64,000 nucleotides of DNA from Maribacter sp. PR1 (GCF_028464145.1 NZ_JAQPCG010000007.1:310001-374000), one strand, 5' to 3'; shown: positions 55,423-63,806, counted from the first letter of the stretch. Notes: generated by a model from the letters alone, not told the origin. Program-made: numbers and translations.

Positions 55423-55454
55423 AAATCCCAATTCATAAATATGAACTGGGATTT
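55423..55454 (-). terminator. Terminator hairpin at the left island edge
   Basis: AAATCCCA-A-TTCAT and its complement with one A-C mismatch and a 4-nt loop, followed by T6 on the minus strand. It lies directly downstream, on the minus strand, of a tRNA-3'-end-like sequence, as a tRNA terminator would. Confidence 0.75.
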
Positions 55455-55460
55455 AACTTA

Positions 55461-55504
55461 GTGACCTCGACTGGACAGAATTCTAACTTTTTGAATAAAG
55501 ATAT
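55461..55504 (-). repeat. Left direct repeat DR-L, tRNA 3'-end-like
   Basis: The 44-nt sequence matches 63763-63806 at 39 of 44 positions in the same orientation. Read on the minus strand its end gives a tRNA-like 3' part, ...CTGTCC then CGAGGTCAC, resembling the acceptor arm of a tRNA-Arg type ending CGAGGTC-A. No complete tRNA is present. Confidence 0.75.
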
Positions 55505-55925
55505 CGATCTGATTATTTCAAAATCTCATAAGTTGAGCTTTTCAATATGAGTAATTAAAACTGGTCGTCGATATTTTACTGACATATAAAGTCAATTATT
55601 TTGTAACTAACTTTCTCGACTTTTGTTACAAATAATTTGGATAGTGTGACCCGTATTTTTTGAAAAGATAAAAAGCCTATTAACAGTAAGTCTAAAGGAC
55701 CGCTTAAATATACTTTCTTGTTCCCGCAAAAGATCAATTAACGAATCTACTAAAAGAGACCACGACTGGGACACACTGAGAATGAGTTAAGTGGTTTCAT
55801 GAGATAGTCCTACGAAACGGCCGTTTAAAAGGCTAGAATAATTAAATTGGTTTATAATAATTGTAGTGGTTAACCAGTCCAAACCATCTTCAAAATTAGG
55901 TACAAACCTAAAAAACATTTTAATT
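55505..55925. other. Non-coding stretch inside the left island edge
   Basis: About 420 bp with no convincing ORF on either strand and no tRNA. It contains short, unordered remnants, among them ACCACGACTGGGACACA (near 55758), faintly similar to the repeat core. It looks like decayed integration-site DNA. Confidence 0.4.
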
Positions 55926-56768
55926 TTACTCCAATCGATTTCTATACTCGGTTGGCGTAATACCCAAAACCTTTTTTACATAACGCGTGAAAAACGAACG
56001 ACTTGAAAACATCATTTTTTCTGCAATTTCTGCTATGTTGAGATTTTTGTTATTTAACAATAGTACAATGCGCTCCTTTGTGTATCGTTGAATCCATTCG
56101 GAAGCTGTGACACCGGAATTCTGCTTACAGACAAAGTTCAAATATTTAGGGGTAACACTAAGCAAACTGGCATAAAACTGTACTTCCCTTTCGGCCATGC
56201 AGTGCTCTTGGACCAAGTGAACAAAACGCTCGTATAATGAACCACTTTGCAAGGTGCGTTTTCTGCGCTCATATTCGTTTGCAAAGGTATGCCACATATC
56301 AAGAATGAACAATCGCATTTGCAGATTCAATACTTCGTCATAAAAGCGATGTTCCCTATCTTGAAATTTATCGTGCAACCATTTAAAATTCGATAATACC
56401 CTTTTTCTGTCACTCTTATCGTTCAACTGTTTTATGGGATATTGACGGGAATGAAGGACGGCATCGATACTCCAACTTTGATCAGGAATATTTTGGTTCA
56501 AAAAATCTTTTTCTACCAACAAAATTGTTGCTTTAAACGCTCTTGAAAATTCCAAATCTTTCAATTGACTTTCTGCGAACCAAAATAAAAATTCACCTCC
56601 CTTGCATTTCATCTGTGTGTTGTTAAACAAAAAGGATATGCCTCCTTGGTGACAATACAAATGGGTGTGGTAATAAGTATTGAAATCTAAGGGAAATCCT
56701 GTTTCCTGCGAAAGTTCCAAATGTACAATGCGTGGCCTATTATTTTCTTGCTCCTTCAATTCATTCAT
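55926..56768 (-). CDS. AraC-family transcriptional regulator
   Basis: 280 aa. N-terminal cupin-like ligand domain (LYCHQGGISFLFNNTQMKCK) and C-terminal double HTH: SLLSVTPKYLNFVCKQNSGV for the first, LNIAEIAEKMMFSSRSFFTR for the second, ending with the typical GITPTEYR. It diverges from the outer-membrane-like gene at 56871 across about 100 bp, so it probably controls the adjacent plus-strand cluster. The inducer is unknown. Confidence 0.9.
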   Translation of the reverse strand: MNELKEQENNRPRIVHLELSQETGFPLDFNTYYHTHLYCHQGGISFLFNNTQMKCKGGEFLFWFAESQLKDLEFSRAFKATILLVEKDFLNQNIPDQSWSIDAVLHSRQYPIKQLNDKSDRKRVLSNFKWLHDKFQDREHRFYDEVLNLQMRLFILDMWHTFANEYERRKRTLQSGSLYERFVHLVQEHCMAEREVQFYASLLSVTPKYLNFVCKQNSGVTASEWIQRYTKERIVLLLNNKNLNIAEIAEKMMFSSRSFFTRYVKKVLGITPTEYRNRLE

Positions 56769-56839
56769 AATTTTTCTAAAATAAGCAATATTTGATATTA
56801 TGTGAGCAATTGGTGTAACAAATAAGGGTTCAGGATTTT

Positions 56840-56847
56840 TAACTTTG
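56840..56847 (+). promoter_or_regulatory. -7 element TAACTTTG of the island cluster
   Basis: TAACTTTG matches TAnnTTTG, with TTG at 56810-56812 as a weak upstream element. It ends 23 nt before the ATG at 56871, which is why the in-frame GTG at 56847 is not taken as start. Confidence 0.55.
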
Positions 56848-56870
56848 TGAGTAAAGAAACAAAACTAATT

Positions 56871-57662
56871 ATGACGAGAGATTTTGGTATTCTGAAAAAT
56901 CCATTGGTACCGTTGCTAGTTTTGCTTTGCAGTATGAATACATGGGCGCAAGAGAAAAAAGAACCGTTCCTAGATGATTTCAGAGGAACGGCAAGTGTTA
57001 CCCATAATGGAATTTCGTTGGTACCCTCTTTTTCTTTGGGAGAACCTGCTCTTCTAATCGATTTAAAATTTACGAAAGGAAAATTAAGCTTTGAACCGGA
57101 TATGCGTTTTGACTTAGAAGGTAAGCCTTGGACCTTTATTTTCTGGTTACGGTATAAGGCGATTGAAAAAGAAAGGTTTTCATTGCGTCTAGGGGCCCAC
57201 CCTGCCCTGATTTTTGGAACGGCCAATGCTATTAGGGATGGTCGGTCCGAGGACATTTTGGAGTCGCGGCGGTACCTTGCCGCCGAGGTGGCACCAAACT
57301 ATAAGATTTCGGACAAAGTGGGTCTAGGGGTTTACTATCTGTATGGCCACGGCTTTGATGCAGGAGTTAAAAACACCCATTATATGGCATTGAATACATC
57401 TTTCAACAATCTCAATATTTCAGAAAAGTTGTATTTTAACGTGTCGCCCCAAGCCTATTATCTACTTACGGAAGATTTAAAGGGTTTTTATGTAGTGGGT
57501 TTTATTTCTTTTATCAAAAGGGATTTCCCACTTTCGGTTTCGGCCATATTGAATAAGGCAATAGATACCGAAATAGTTCCCGAAGATGATTTTAATTGGA
57601 ATATTTCATTGGTACATAGTTTCGGCGGTGAAAATAGGCGAAAACCGAGACGAAAAATTTAA
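56871..57662 (+). CDS. Outer-membrane beta-barrel-like protein, function unknown
   Basis: 263 aa with signal peptide (MTRDFGILKNPLVPLLVLLC, cleavage near TWAQ). The rest alternates short hydrophobic strands and aromatic girdles (PWTFIFWLRYKAI, FSLRLGAHPALIF, VGLGVYYLYGHGF, LYFNVSPQAYYLLT, FYVVGFISF), fitting an eight-to-ten strand barrel. I recognise no named family. First gene of the plus-strand island cluster and divergent from araC-type regulator, so it may be a channel for the cluster substrate. Confidence 0.65.
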   Translation: MTRDFGILKNPLVPLLVLLCSMNTWAQEKKEPFLDDFRGTASVTHNGISLVPSFSLGEPALLIDLKFTKGKLSFEPDMRFDLEGKPWTFIFWLRYKAIEKERFSLRLGAHPALIFGTANAIRDGRSEDILESRRYLAAEVAPNYKISDKVGLGVYYLYGHGFDAGVKNTHYMALNTSFNNLNISEKLYFNVSPQAYYLLTEDLKGFYVVGFISFIKRDFPLSVSAILNKAIDTEIVPEDDFNWNISLVHSFGGENRRKPRRKI

Positions 57663-57690
57663 GACTAACGTCATAGTCAAAACTAAAAAA

Positions 57691-58287
57691 ATGCAAAAGG
57701 AAGCTAACAAAAAAGAATGTCCAAAGCAGGCAGCTAAAGATATTTTTGAACGATTAAAAAATGGAGAGATCATTCTCCCCAGCGATCCTGAAGCCTATAG
57801 ATTGCGTGAAGAGTCTTACCTGACCAAAAAGTTGCTCGTACAGATGAATAACGCGACAGACCCAAAAGAAATCAAAGATTTGTTGACTAAGATTACTGGG
57901 AGCCAAATTGACGAAAGCGTTGCGGTTTTTACCCCTTTGTATATCAATTACGGCAAGCACACGAAAATTGGCAAAAACGTCTTCATCAATTTTGATTGTG
58001 TCTTTTTGGACTTAGGAGGAATAACCATTGAAGATGGTGTGCTCATAGCGCCGAAAGTGAGTTTACTTACTGAAGGACATTCGATTTCGCCCAGCGAAAG
58101 ACATGGGCTTGTTCCTAGATCCATTCATATAAAGAAGAATGCGTGGATCGGTGCCAATGCCACCATTTTACAGGGCGTAACCATAGGGGAGAATTCGGTG
58201 GTTGCAGCAGGTTCGGTCGTTTCTAAAGACGTACCCGATAATGTAGTTGTAGGCGGTACTCCCGCAAAAATCATTAAGAAAATTTAA
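57691..58287 (+). CDS. Hexapeptide-repeat acetyltransferase (maltose/galactoside O-acetyltransferase group)
   Basis: 198 aa. N-terminal Mac-type region (IFERLKNGEIILPSDPEAYR) followed by a left-handed beta-helix: IGKNVFINFDCVFLDLGGI, VLIAPKVSLLTEGHSI with the active-site His, and IGANATILQGVTIGENSVVA. It would acetylate a sugar or similar hydroxyl with acetyl-CoA. ATG 57691 gives a start consistent with the family; an upstream in-frame ATG at 57586 lies inside the previous gene. Confidence 0.9.
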   Translation: MQKEANKKECPKQAAKDIFERLKNGEIILPSDPEAYRLREESYLTKKLLVQMNNATDPKEIKDLLTKITGSQIDESVAVFTPLYINYGKHTKIGKNVFINFDCVFLDLGGITIEDGVLIAPKVSLLTEGHSISPSERHGLVPRSIHIKKNAWIGANATILQGVTIGENSVVAAGSVVSKDVPDNVVVGGTPAKIIKKI

Positions 58288-58297
58288 AAAAGATAAA

Positions 58298-58792
58298 ATG
58301 AGAAGAATACTGGCACTCGCAGTTTTCCTACTATTATTTATAGGTCAGGCCTGCAAAACAAAAGTTGAAAAATCAGAAAACACTGAATCGAGTTCTTCGG
58401 AACAAGCAATTTTTCCTAAGGGTGAAGCGGGGAATGCTGCTAACTTCACAGGCAACGCTTATAATTATGGTTTAGTTGCAAATGATTCTATCTACAACAC
58501 CCTCGTGGGGAATGTTTATTTCGAGAAAAGCGCAAGATCAAATTGGCACTTACATCCAAGCGGACAAATCCTTATCGTGCTCGATGGTCTGGGATATCAT
58601 CAACTGGAAGGACAGCCAAGGGAAACCATGAAAAAGGGAGATGTAATTAAGGTTCCCGCAAATACAAGGCACTGGCATGGCGCTACTGAAAACAACAGTC
58701 TTACACAGATGTATATCTTGCCAAAAACAGAAAATGGATTCGTTACATGGCTTGAGCCTGTGACGGATGAGCAGTATACATCTAACAACTGA
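58298..58792 (+). CDS. Cupin-domain lipoprotein
   Basis: 164 aa. The lipobox is LFIGQAC in a standard signal peptide, followed by a Ser/Glu-rich linker. A single cupin domain with metal-binding NWHLHPSGQILIVLDG and GDVIKVPANTRHWHG is visible. Proteins of this type often accompany carboxymuconolactone-decarboxylase-like or quinone-related enzymes. As a lipoprotein it acts in the periplasm or at the outer membrane. 10 bp after the acetyltransferase, so likely cotranscribed. Confidence 0.85.
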   Translation: MRRILALAVFLLLFIGQACKTKVEKSENTESSSSEQAIFPKGEAGNAANFTGNAYNYGLVANDSIYNTLVGNVYFEKSARSNWHLHPSGQILIVLDGLGYHQLEGQPRETMKKGDVIKVPANTRHWHGATENNSLTQMYILPKTENGFVTWLEPVTDEQYTSNN

Positions 58793-58912
58793 AACAAATG
58801 GAGATTATCAGTTAGGTGCTCATTCATAAGTTAAAGTCCCATAAGGCGCAAGATATACCGAAGCTGGAGAAAGGATGACTGGGCGATTAGGAATTTAAAA
58901 ATAATAGATATC

Positions 58913-59377
58913 ATGAAATCTAACCTTTTGATGGTTTTAATATTTACTTCATTTATAATGGGCAATCCATCACCTTGCGAAAAAGCAAATGCCCCTATTA
59001 ATACGGAAAACAAGGACACAATGATAAACGAAACAATCACAATAACGGTAAATTCAAAGACTTTTACCGCCATACTTTGGGATAATTCTTCGGCAAAAGC
59101 ATTTAAGGACATGCTACCAATGACCATAACTATGACCGACCTGAACGCCAACGAAAAATATTATGATTTGCCCACTAAACTTCCAACCAAATCCTCAAAT
59201 CCAGGGACTATACATAATGGTGACTTGATGTTATATGGTTCAAACACTCTAGTACTGTTTTACAAATCATTTTCAACTTCGTATAGTTATACCAGGCTTG
59301 GAAGCATCGATGATACAGTAGGACTTCAAAAAGTTCTTGGTGCTGGTAACGTAAGCGTTACCATAGATAAAAATTAG
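58913..59377 (+). CDS. Exported cyclophilin-like fold protein
   Basis: 154 aa. Signal peptide MKSNLLMVLIFTSFIMG, then a domain with ITVNSKTFTAILWDNSSAKA, DLPTKLPTKSSNPGTIHNGD and LVLFYKSFSTSYSYTRLGSI, matching the cyclophilin-like (Cyclophil_like) family. These proteins share the cyclophilin barrel but usually lack the proline-isomerase arginine. It is common beside AraC-type regulators and reductases in Bacteroidota. 120 bp separates it from the cupin gene. Confidence 0.8.
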   Translation: MKSNLLMVLIFTSFIMGNPSPCEKANAPINTENKDTMINETITITVNSKTFTAILWDNSSAKAFKDMLPMTITMTDLNANEKYYDLPTKLPTKSSNPGTIHNGDLMLYGSNTLVLFYKSFSTSYSYTRLGSIDDTVGLQKVLGAGNVSVTIDKN

Positions 59378-59445
59378 AGTTCAATGGAAAGCATAGTATG
59401 ATTAAACTCAATTAAATTACCCAACGAACTGAAAATGTAATTACA

Positions 59446-60345
59446 ATGAAAATAACAAAACGCATAATTTTCCTATTGGCCTTACAGGTATTTCAATTAG
59501 CATTGGGCCAAACTGCCAATCCGGTAATTTCTATTTTTCCTGAAGGTACCATTTTGCATAGCAACTTAGCCTACAACAATGATACCTTGCCGAAGCATCT
59601 TTTGGATATTTATTTGCCATCCAATGTAGAGGGTAAAGTTCCTTTGATTGTATTTATTCACGGTGGAGGCTGGATCGGTAACGACAAGTATGCCGACATC
59701 GGTTATATGAAAAATACCGTTGCAGAAATCATAAATAAGGGATATGCCCTGGCATCCATAGATTACCGTTTTGCAACACAGGCCATTTTTCCGGCCCAGA
59801 TTCAGGACTGTAACCGCGCGGTTTCCTTTTTATTCGATAATGCTGAAAAGTATGGTTTTGACACAGAACGATTTGCCTTGATGGGTTTTTCCGCTGGAGG
59901 ACATTTGGCTTCGTTTCAAGGCCTATCGAACAATGACCAAGTTGATGACTTCTTTATGCCCGGCACATCCCATGATTTTTCATTTAAAGCGGTTGTAGAT
60001 TTTTACGGACCATCGGAACTGATCCTATTTCCCGGAGCCATTGACCCCAAATCACCTGAGGCATTGCTGATAGGTGCAGCACCGCTTGACCGACCTGACC
60101 TTGCAAAAGTTGCTAGTCCGGTAACCTATGTAGACGAGAACGACCCTCCTTTTTTAATTATACATGGTGAAAAGGACGATTTGGTTTCCCCGAGACAGTC
60201 CCAATTATTAAGTGCTTGGCTAACGGTAAAAGGTGTGGAAAACGAATTGATAATCGTCCCTAACGCGCCGCATTTCGGAGAAATGTTCGATGTAGAAAAC
60301 ATTCGTACTAAAGTTATGGCGTTTCTGGAAAGGCATTTGAAATGA
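59446..60345 (+). CDS. Exported alpha/beta hydrolase (carboxylesterase / acetyl-esterase type)
   Basis: 299 aa. Signal peptide ending ALGQ. Oxyanion segment VFIHGGGWIGNDKY, nucleophile elbow GFSAGGHLASF (Ser), acid in HGEKDDLVSPRQ (Asp) and His in VPNAPHFGEM. The size and HGGG motif fit the BD-FAE-like/hormone-sensitive-lipase-like esterases. Being exported, it may remove acyl groups from an extracytoplasmic substrate, which pairs with the acetyltransferase upstream in an interesting way. Confidence 0.9.
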   Translation: MKITKRIIFLLALQVFQLALGQTANPVISIFPEGTILHSNLAYNNDTLPKHLLDIYLPSNVEGKVPLIVFIHGGGWIGNDKYADIGYMKNTVAEIINKGYALASIDYRFATQAIFPAQIQDCNRAVSFLFDNAEKYGFDTERFALMGFSAGGHLASFQGLSNNDQVDDFFMPGTSHDFSFKAVVDFYGPSELILFPGAIDPKSPEALLIGAAPLDRPDLAKVASPVTYVDENDPPFLIIHGEKDDLVSPRQSQLLSAWLTVKGVENELIIVPNAPHFGEMFDVENIRTKVMAFLERHLK

Positions 60346-60457
60346 AAATAGGAACTAGCTTAATTCTTTTGATTTCAGATTGTTCTAATAAACAATACAT
60401 AATATGAACTACATATTTTTCGTAATTTGAGTCTATTCATCCACTTACACTAAAATC

Positions 60458-60922
60458 ATGGCAAAATTCAATCTAAAAATTAACGGGCAAACACAGGAAG
60501 TTGATGTGGACCCAACAACACCTATGCTTTGGGTACTAAGGGACCACGTAAAATTGGTAGGGACTAAATATGGTTGCGGTATCGCCCAATGTGGGGCATG
60601 TACTGTGCATTTAGGTAATAATGCCGTTCGTTCATGCCAACTGCCTGTTTCCGCGGTAGGTGAGCAAGAGATTACTACTATTGAAGGTTTGAGCGAGAAT
60701 GGCAATCATCCAGTTCAACAAGCTTGGTTGGAAATTGATGTGCCACAATGTGGCTATTGTCAGGCGGGACAGATAATGTCAGCTTCCGCCTTGTTAAAAA
60801 GAACTCCAAATCCTTCAGATGAAGAAATCGAATCGGCCATGAACGGCAACATCTGTCGCTGCGGAACGTATACCAGAATAAAAAAGGCAATTAAAACGGC
60901 CGTAAATGCCGAAAACGTTTAA
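60458..60922 (+). CDS. 2Fe-2S subunit of a molybdenum hydroxylase (IorA-like)
   Basis: 154 aa. Two 2Fe-2S clusters: plant-ferredoxin type with [13 protein letters not shown] and Cys at RSCQLP, and the alpha-helical type with [16 protein letters not shown] and NICRCGTY. This is the small subunit of isoquinoline 1-oxidoreductase-type enzymes. It has no signal peptide, so export must depend on its partner. 17 bp before the large subunit. Confidence 0.95.
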   Translation: MAKFNLKINGQTQEVDVDPTTPMLWVLRDHVKLVGTKYGCGIAQCGACTVHLGNNAVRSCQLPVSAVGEQEITTIEGLSENGNHPVQQAWLEIDVPQCGYCQAGQIMSASALLKRTPNPSDEEIESAMNGNICRCGTYTRIKKAIKTAVNAENV

Positions 60923-60939
60923 TTAGAAAAAATCAGAAG

Positions 60940-63198
60940 ATGACAAAGATAAACACGCATATTGGACGTAGGGCTTTTATTAGGAATACAAGTTTGGCAA
61001 GTGGGGGATTGGTACTCGGATTCAGTTTTTTAAATTCCTGTAAGCCGGAACAGGCAAAAGAGATGTCCGGTACAGAAATGCCCAACGAATGGTTCGAGAT
61101 GAATTCGTATCTCAAAATTGGGGATAACGGGATGGTGACCGTATACACACCAAATCCCGAATTCGGTCAAAATATTAGAACATCGATGCCCATGTTGGTG
61201 GCGGAAGAGTTGGATGTGGATTGGAAAAACGTGGTGGTAGAGCAGGCACCCTATCATGCAGAAAAATATGGCTTTCAACTTACAGGAGGCAGCACGGGAA
61301 TAAAAGCAAGATGGATACCTCTTCGAATGGCAGGTGCAACAGCAAAACAGATGTTGATGGCCGCGGCTGCAAAAACATGGCAGGTTCCCGCAGAAGAAAT
61401 CACTACTAAAGGAGGAGTGTTACAACACGCAGCTTCAGAAAAATCGGCCGGTTACGGCGAAATGGCTTCGGTTGCTGCAACGCTTGACGTGCCTGTAGAA
61501 GTGCAATTAAAAGAAGTTAAAGACTTTAAGCTCATAGGCCGTTCCCATAAAAATGTGGATGCGAAAAAGATTATAACCGGTGAACCCATGTTTGGGATGG
61601 ATTATCAAAAGGACGGCATGCTGATTGCTATGATCGTACATCCTCCGGCTTTTGGAATGACCTTGAAATCGGTTGATGACGAGGCGGTCAAAGCCATGCC
61701 AGGAATCAAGGATGTAATAACTATCAAAAGTTTCAAGGAGGGATTTAAAAAACACGGTTTTGACACCAACGCTTTTCCTGAATTGGTGGCAATAGTAGGT
61801 AACTCGACTTGGGAAGTGATGCAGGCCAAAAAGAAATTAAATGCAGAATGGAAGCCGATCACTGCAACTACTGAAATTGTCAATGGTTTTTTTGGAAAGG
61901 AAACAAGAAATACCCCTGCGGGACTGGAATCCACACAGGGCCACAAAGCACAGATGGAAGCCCTTGCATCCATACCTGGAAATATTGTCAGAAAGGATGG
62001 AAATCCTGAAGCAGCCTTCAAAAAAGCGGCAAAGATTTTGGAAAGAAGCTATTCGGCGCCATTTCTTGCCCATAATAGTATGGAGCCTATAAATGCTTTT
62101 GCGCATGTGGAAGGTAATAAAGTAAAAATTGCGGCACCCATCCAGATTCCATCCTTTATCATTCCTACGCTAGAGAGCAGTTTGGGAATACCGAAGGAAA
62201 ATATTGAAATGGAACTACCAAGAATGGGAGGTGGTTTTGGAAGAAAGGGCTATGCCCACTTTGTGGTGGAAGCTGCCCTCATATCCCAAAAAGTAAATGC
62301 TCCTATTAAGTTAGTGTATTCTCGTGAGGATGACATGACGACCGGTATTTATCGCCCAACCTATCACGCAACCTATCGCGCGGCTTTTGATGAAAACAAC
62401 AATTTAACTGCCTTGCATATAAAGGCGGGCGGTATACCAGAAAGCCCATTGTTCGCCAATCGTTTTCCAGCAGGGGCCATTGATAATTATTTGGCCGAAG
62501 AATGGTCCATTGATTCCAATATTACAGTAGGTGCTTTTCGAGCTCCCCGTTCCAATTTCATGGCCGGTGCCGAACAGGCATTTTTGGATGAAGTGGCGGA
62601 AACCATGAACAAGGATGCTATCCAATTTCGCTTAGACCTGCTAAAACGTGCCAAGGAAAACCCGGTTGGGGAAGATAATCAGTACGACGCCCAGCGCTAT
62701 GCGGGAGTTTTGGAATTGGTACAGGAAAAATCGGCTTGGAAACAAAAAGACGAGTCGAAACATCGTGGGGTCGCGGCCTATTTTTGTCATAACTCATATG
62801 CAGCGCATGTGCTGGATTTAAAGATGGAAAACGGTAAACCAGTGGTTGAAAAAGTAGTTTGCGCCATTGATTGCGGGGTAGTGGTAAATCCCGATGCGGC
62901 CACGAACATGGCGGAAGGTGCCATAACCGATGGTGTCGGTAACGCTTTTTTTGGAGAATTGACCTTTAAGGACGGAGTACCTCAGAAAAACAATTTCCAC
63001 CAATATCAGATGATCCGTATGAAAGAAGCACCAAAAGAAATCGACGTGCATTTTGTGCAGAATGAAATTGACCCAACCGGAATGGGTGAACCTCCGTTTC
63101 CCCCTGTTTTTGGAGCGGTGGCCAATGCCTTGTATAAAGCCACGGGGCAACGGCATTATAGTCAGCCATTTATAACGAAAAAGGAAGTAGTGGGATAA
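60940..63198 (+). CDS. Molybdopterin subunit of a molybdenum hydroxylase (IorB-like), Tat signal with lipobox
   Basis: 752 aa. N-terminal twin-arginine signal IGRRAFIRN, hydrophobic core and FLNSC with Cys at residue 34, i.e. a possible Tat-exported lipoprotein. Then the XDH-type a/b hammerhead (GRSHKNVDAKKIITGEPMFG) and molybdopterin-binding domains, with PRMGGGFGRKG, GAFRAPRSNF and GMGEPPFPPVFGA carrying the catalytic Glu. Substrates of this family include N-heterocycles and aldehydes. No XdhC/MocA-type maturation gene and no dedicated cytochrome are nearby. Ends the island cluster. Confidence 0.95.
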   Translation: MTKINTHIGRRAFIRNTSLASGGLVLGFSFLNSCKPEQAKEMSGTEMPNEWFEMNSYLKIGDNGMVTVYTPNPEFGQNIRTSMPMLVAEELDVDWKNVVVEQAPYHAEKYGFQLTGGSTGIKARWIPLRMAGATAKQMLMAAAAKTWQVPAEEITTKGGVLQHAASEKSAGYGEMASVAATLDVPVEVQLKEVKDFKLIGRSHKNVDAKKIITGEPMFGMDYQKDGMLIAMIVHPPAFGMTLKSVDDEAVKAMPGIKDVITIKSFKEGFKKHGFDTNAFPELVAIVGNSTWEVMQAKKKLNAEWKPITATTEIVNGFFGKETRNTPAGLESTQGHKAQMEALASIPGNIVRKDGNPEAAFKKAAKILERSYSAPFLAHNSMEPINAFAHVEGNKVKIAAPIQIPSFIIPTLESSLGIPKENIEMELPRMGGGFGRKGYAHFVVEAALISQKVNAPIKLVYSREDDMTTGIYRPTYHATYRAAFDENNNLTALHIKAGGIPESPLFANRFPAGAIDNYLAEEWSIDSNITVGAFRAPRSNFMAGAEQAFLDEVAETMNKDAIQFRLDLLKRAKENPVGEDNQYDAQRYAGVLELVQEKSAWKQKDESKHRGVAAYFCHNSYAAHVLDLKMENGKPVVEKVVCAIDCGVVVNPDAATNMAEGAITDGVGNAFFGELTFKDGVPQKNNFHQYQMIRMKEAPKEIDVHFVQNEIDPTGMGEPPFPPVFGAVANALYKATGQRHYSQPFITKKEVVG

Positions 63199-63558
63199 TG
63201 GGATTACATCACACGTAGAAGAGGGTGACCCTTTAAAAACGGCGATTGTAAGGCGTTCATTTATTTGCGGATTCAAATTTCAAAAAATGGCCTCAAGAAT
63301 TGAACTATTTAAGGCACTCTATTTGAGTTTTTTTCATTTATTGCTTTTAACTGCTTTTTCACGATACTACGCTAGACGATATACAATCTTAACCAATTTG
63401 TAGCCTTTCCTGTTTTTAGGGAATACTACATTAACAGTCCTCGAAGCATCAATTAATTTCTGGCAGTGATATGAAAGATAGATTCATTAAAAGTTCTAAC
63501 CTTTAAAGTACTGAAAACAAGAAGGATACTAGTAAAACTCAATATTTAGGTAAAAGAA
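63199..63558. other. Non-coding stretch after the hydroxylase genes
   Basis: About 360 bp with no supported ORF and no clear terminator directly behind the large subunit gene. AT-rich, nothing else seen. Confidence 0.4.
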
Positions 63559-63591
63559 AAAGCTCTTTAAACACTTGGTTTAAAGAGCTTT
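63559..63591 (-). terminator. Terminator hairpin of the inner right module
   Basis: A 14-bp perfect stem, AAAGCTCTTTAAAC and its complement, with a 5-nt loop; on the minus strand it is followed by TTTTTCTTTT. It lies 9 bp from a second tRNA-end-like sequence. Confidence 0.85.
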
Positions 63592-63600
63592 ACAAAAAAT

Positions 63601-63626
63601 GTGACCCCGGAGGGATTGCATATCCC
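63601..63626 (-). repeat. tRNA 3'-end-like remnant, different tRNA type
   Basis: On the minus strand this reads GGGATATGCAATCCCTCCGG then GGTCAC, resembling the T-arm and acceptor 3' strand of a tRNA ending CGGGGTC-A. The T-loop is altered and there is no 5' half. Confidence 0.55.
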
Positions 63627-63671
63627 TAGTGAGCTCCCCTTTGCAAATAAAAACTACGGACTATCGTCCTA

Positions 63672-63734
63672 ATTCTTTGTTTCTCTCCAAAACTTGTAGC
63701 AAAAGCTTCAGTTTATTCGAAAAACAAAGAACCA
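63672..63734 (-). pseudogene. Possible C-terminal gene remnant
   Basis: The minus strand is open for about 20 codons (FSNKLKLLLQVLERNKELGR, then stop). It lies between the two right-end tRNA-like modules. Too short to assign; it could be the tail of a lost gene or chance. Confidence 0.25.
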
Positions 63735-63752
63735 CGCCAAAAAGGCGTGGTT
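63730..63752 (-). terminator. Terminator hairpin of the outer right module
   Basis: AACCACGCC and GGCGTGGTT with a 5-nt A loop; the minus strand continues with TTCTTTG and TTTTT. It is 10 bp from DR-R. Confidence 0.75.
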
Positions 63753-63762
63753 TCTGATTGTA

Positions 63763-63806
63763 GTGACCTCGGCAGGACAGAATTCGAACTTTTTAAAGAA
63801 AGATAT
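63763..63806 (-). repeat. Right direct repeat DR-R, tRNA 3'-end-like
   Basis: Direct partner of DR-L (39/44). Here the minus strand reads GTTCGAATTC and then TGTCCTGCCGAGGTCAC, closer to an intact tRNA-Arg-type 3' end: T-loop TTCGAAT and acceptor CGAGGTC. The T-stem is imperfect and the 5' half of the tRNA is missing. Confidence 0.75.

Noticed and set aside
56798..57256. 152-codon open frame on the minus strand
   Set aside because: Lies antisense over the signal peptide and barrel gene at 56871; low-quality composition and no start context.
57586..57690. Upstream in-frame start for the acetyltransferase
   Set aside because: Inside the preceding barrel gene; the family starts near MQKEANKKECPKQ.
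62818..63276. 152-codon minus-strand ORF
   Set aside because: Antisense to the molybdopterin subunit; no protein-like pattern.
55461..63806. Complete tRNA genes
   Set aside because: Only 3' ends are recognisable; no cloverleaf with D- and anticodon arms could be drawn by eye.
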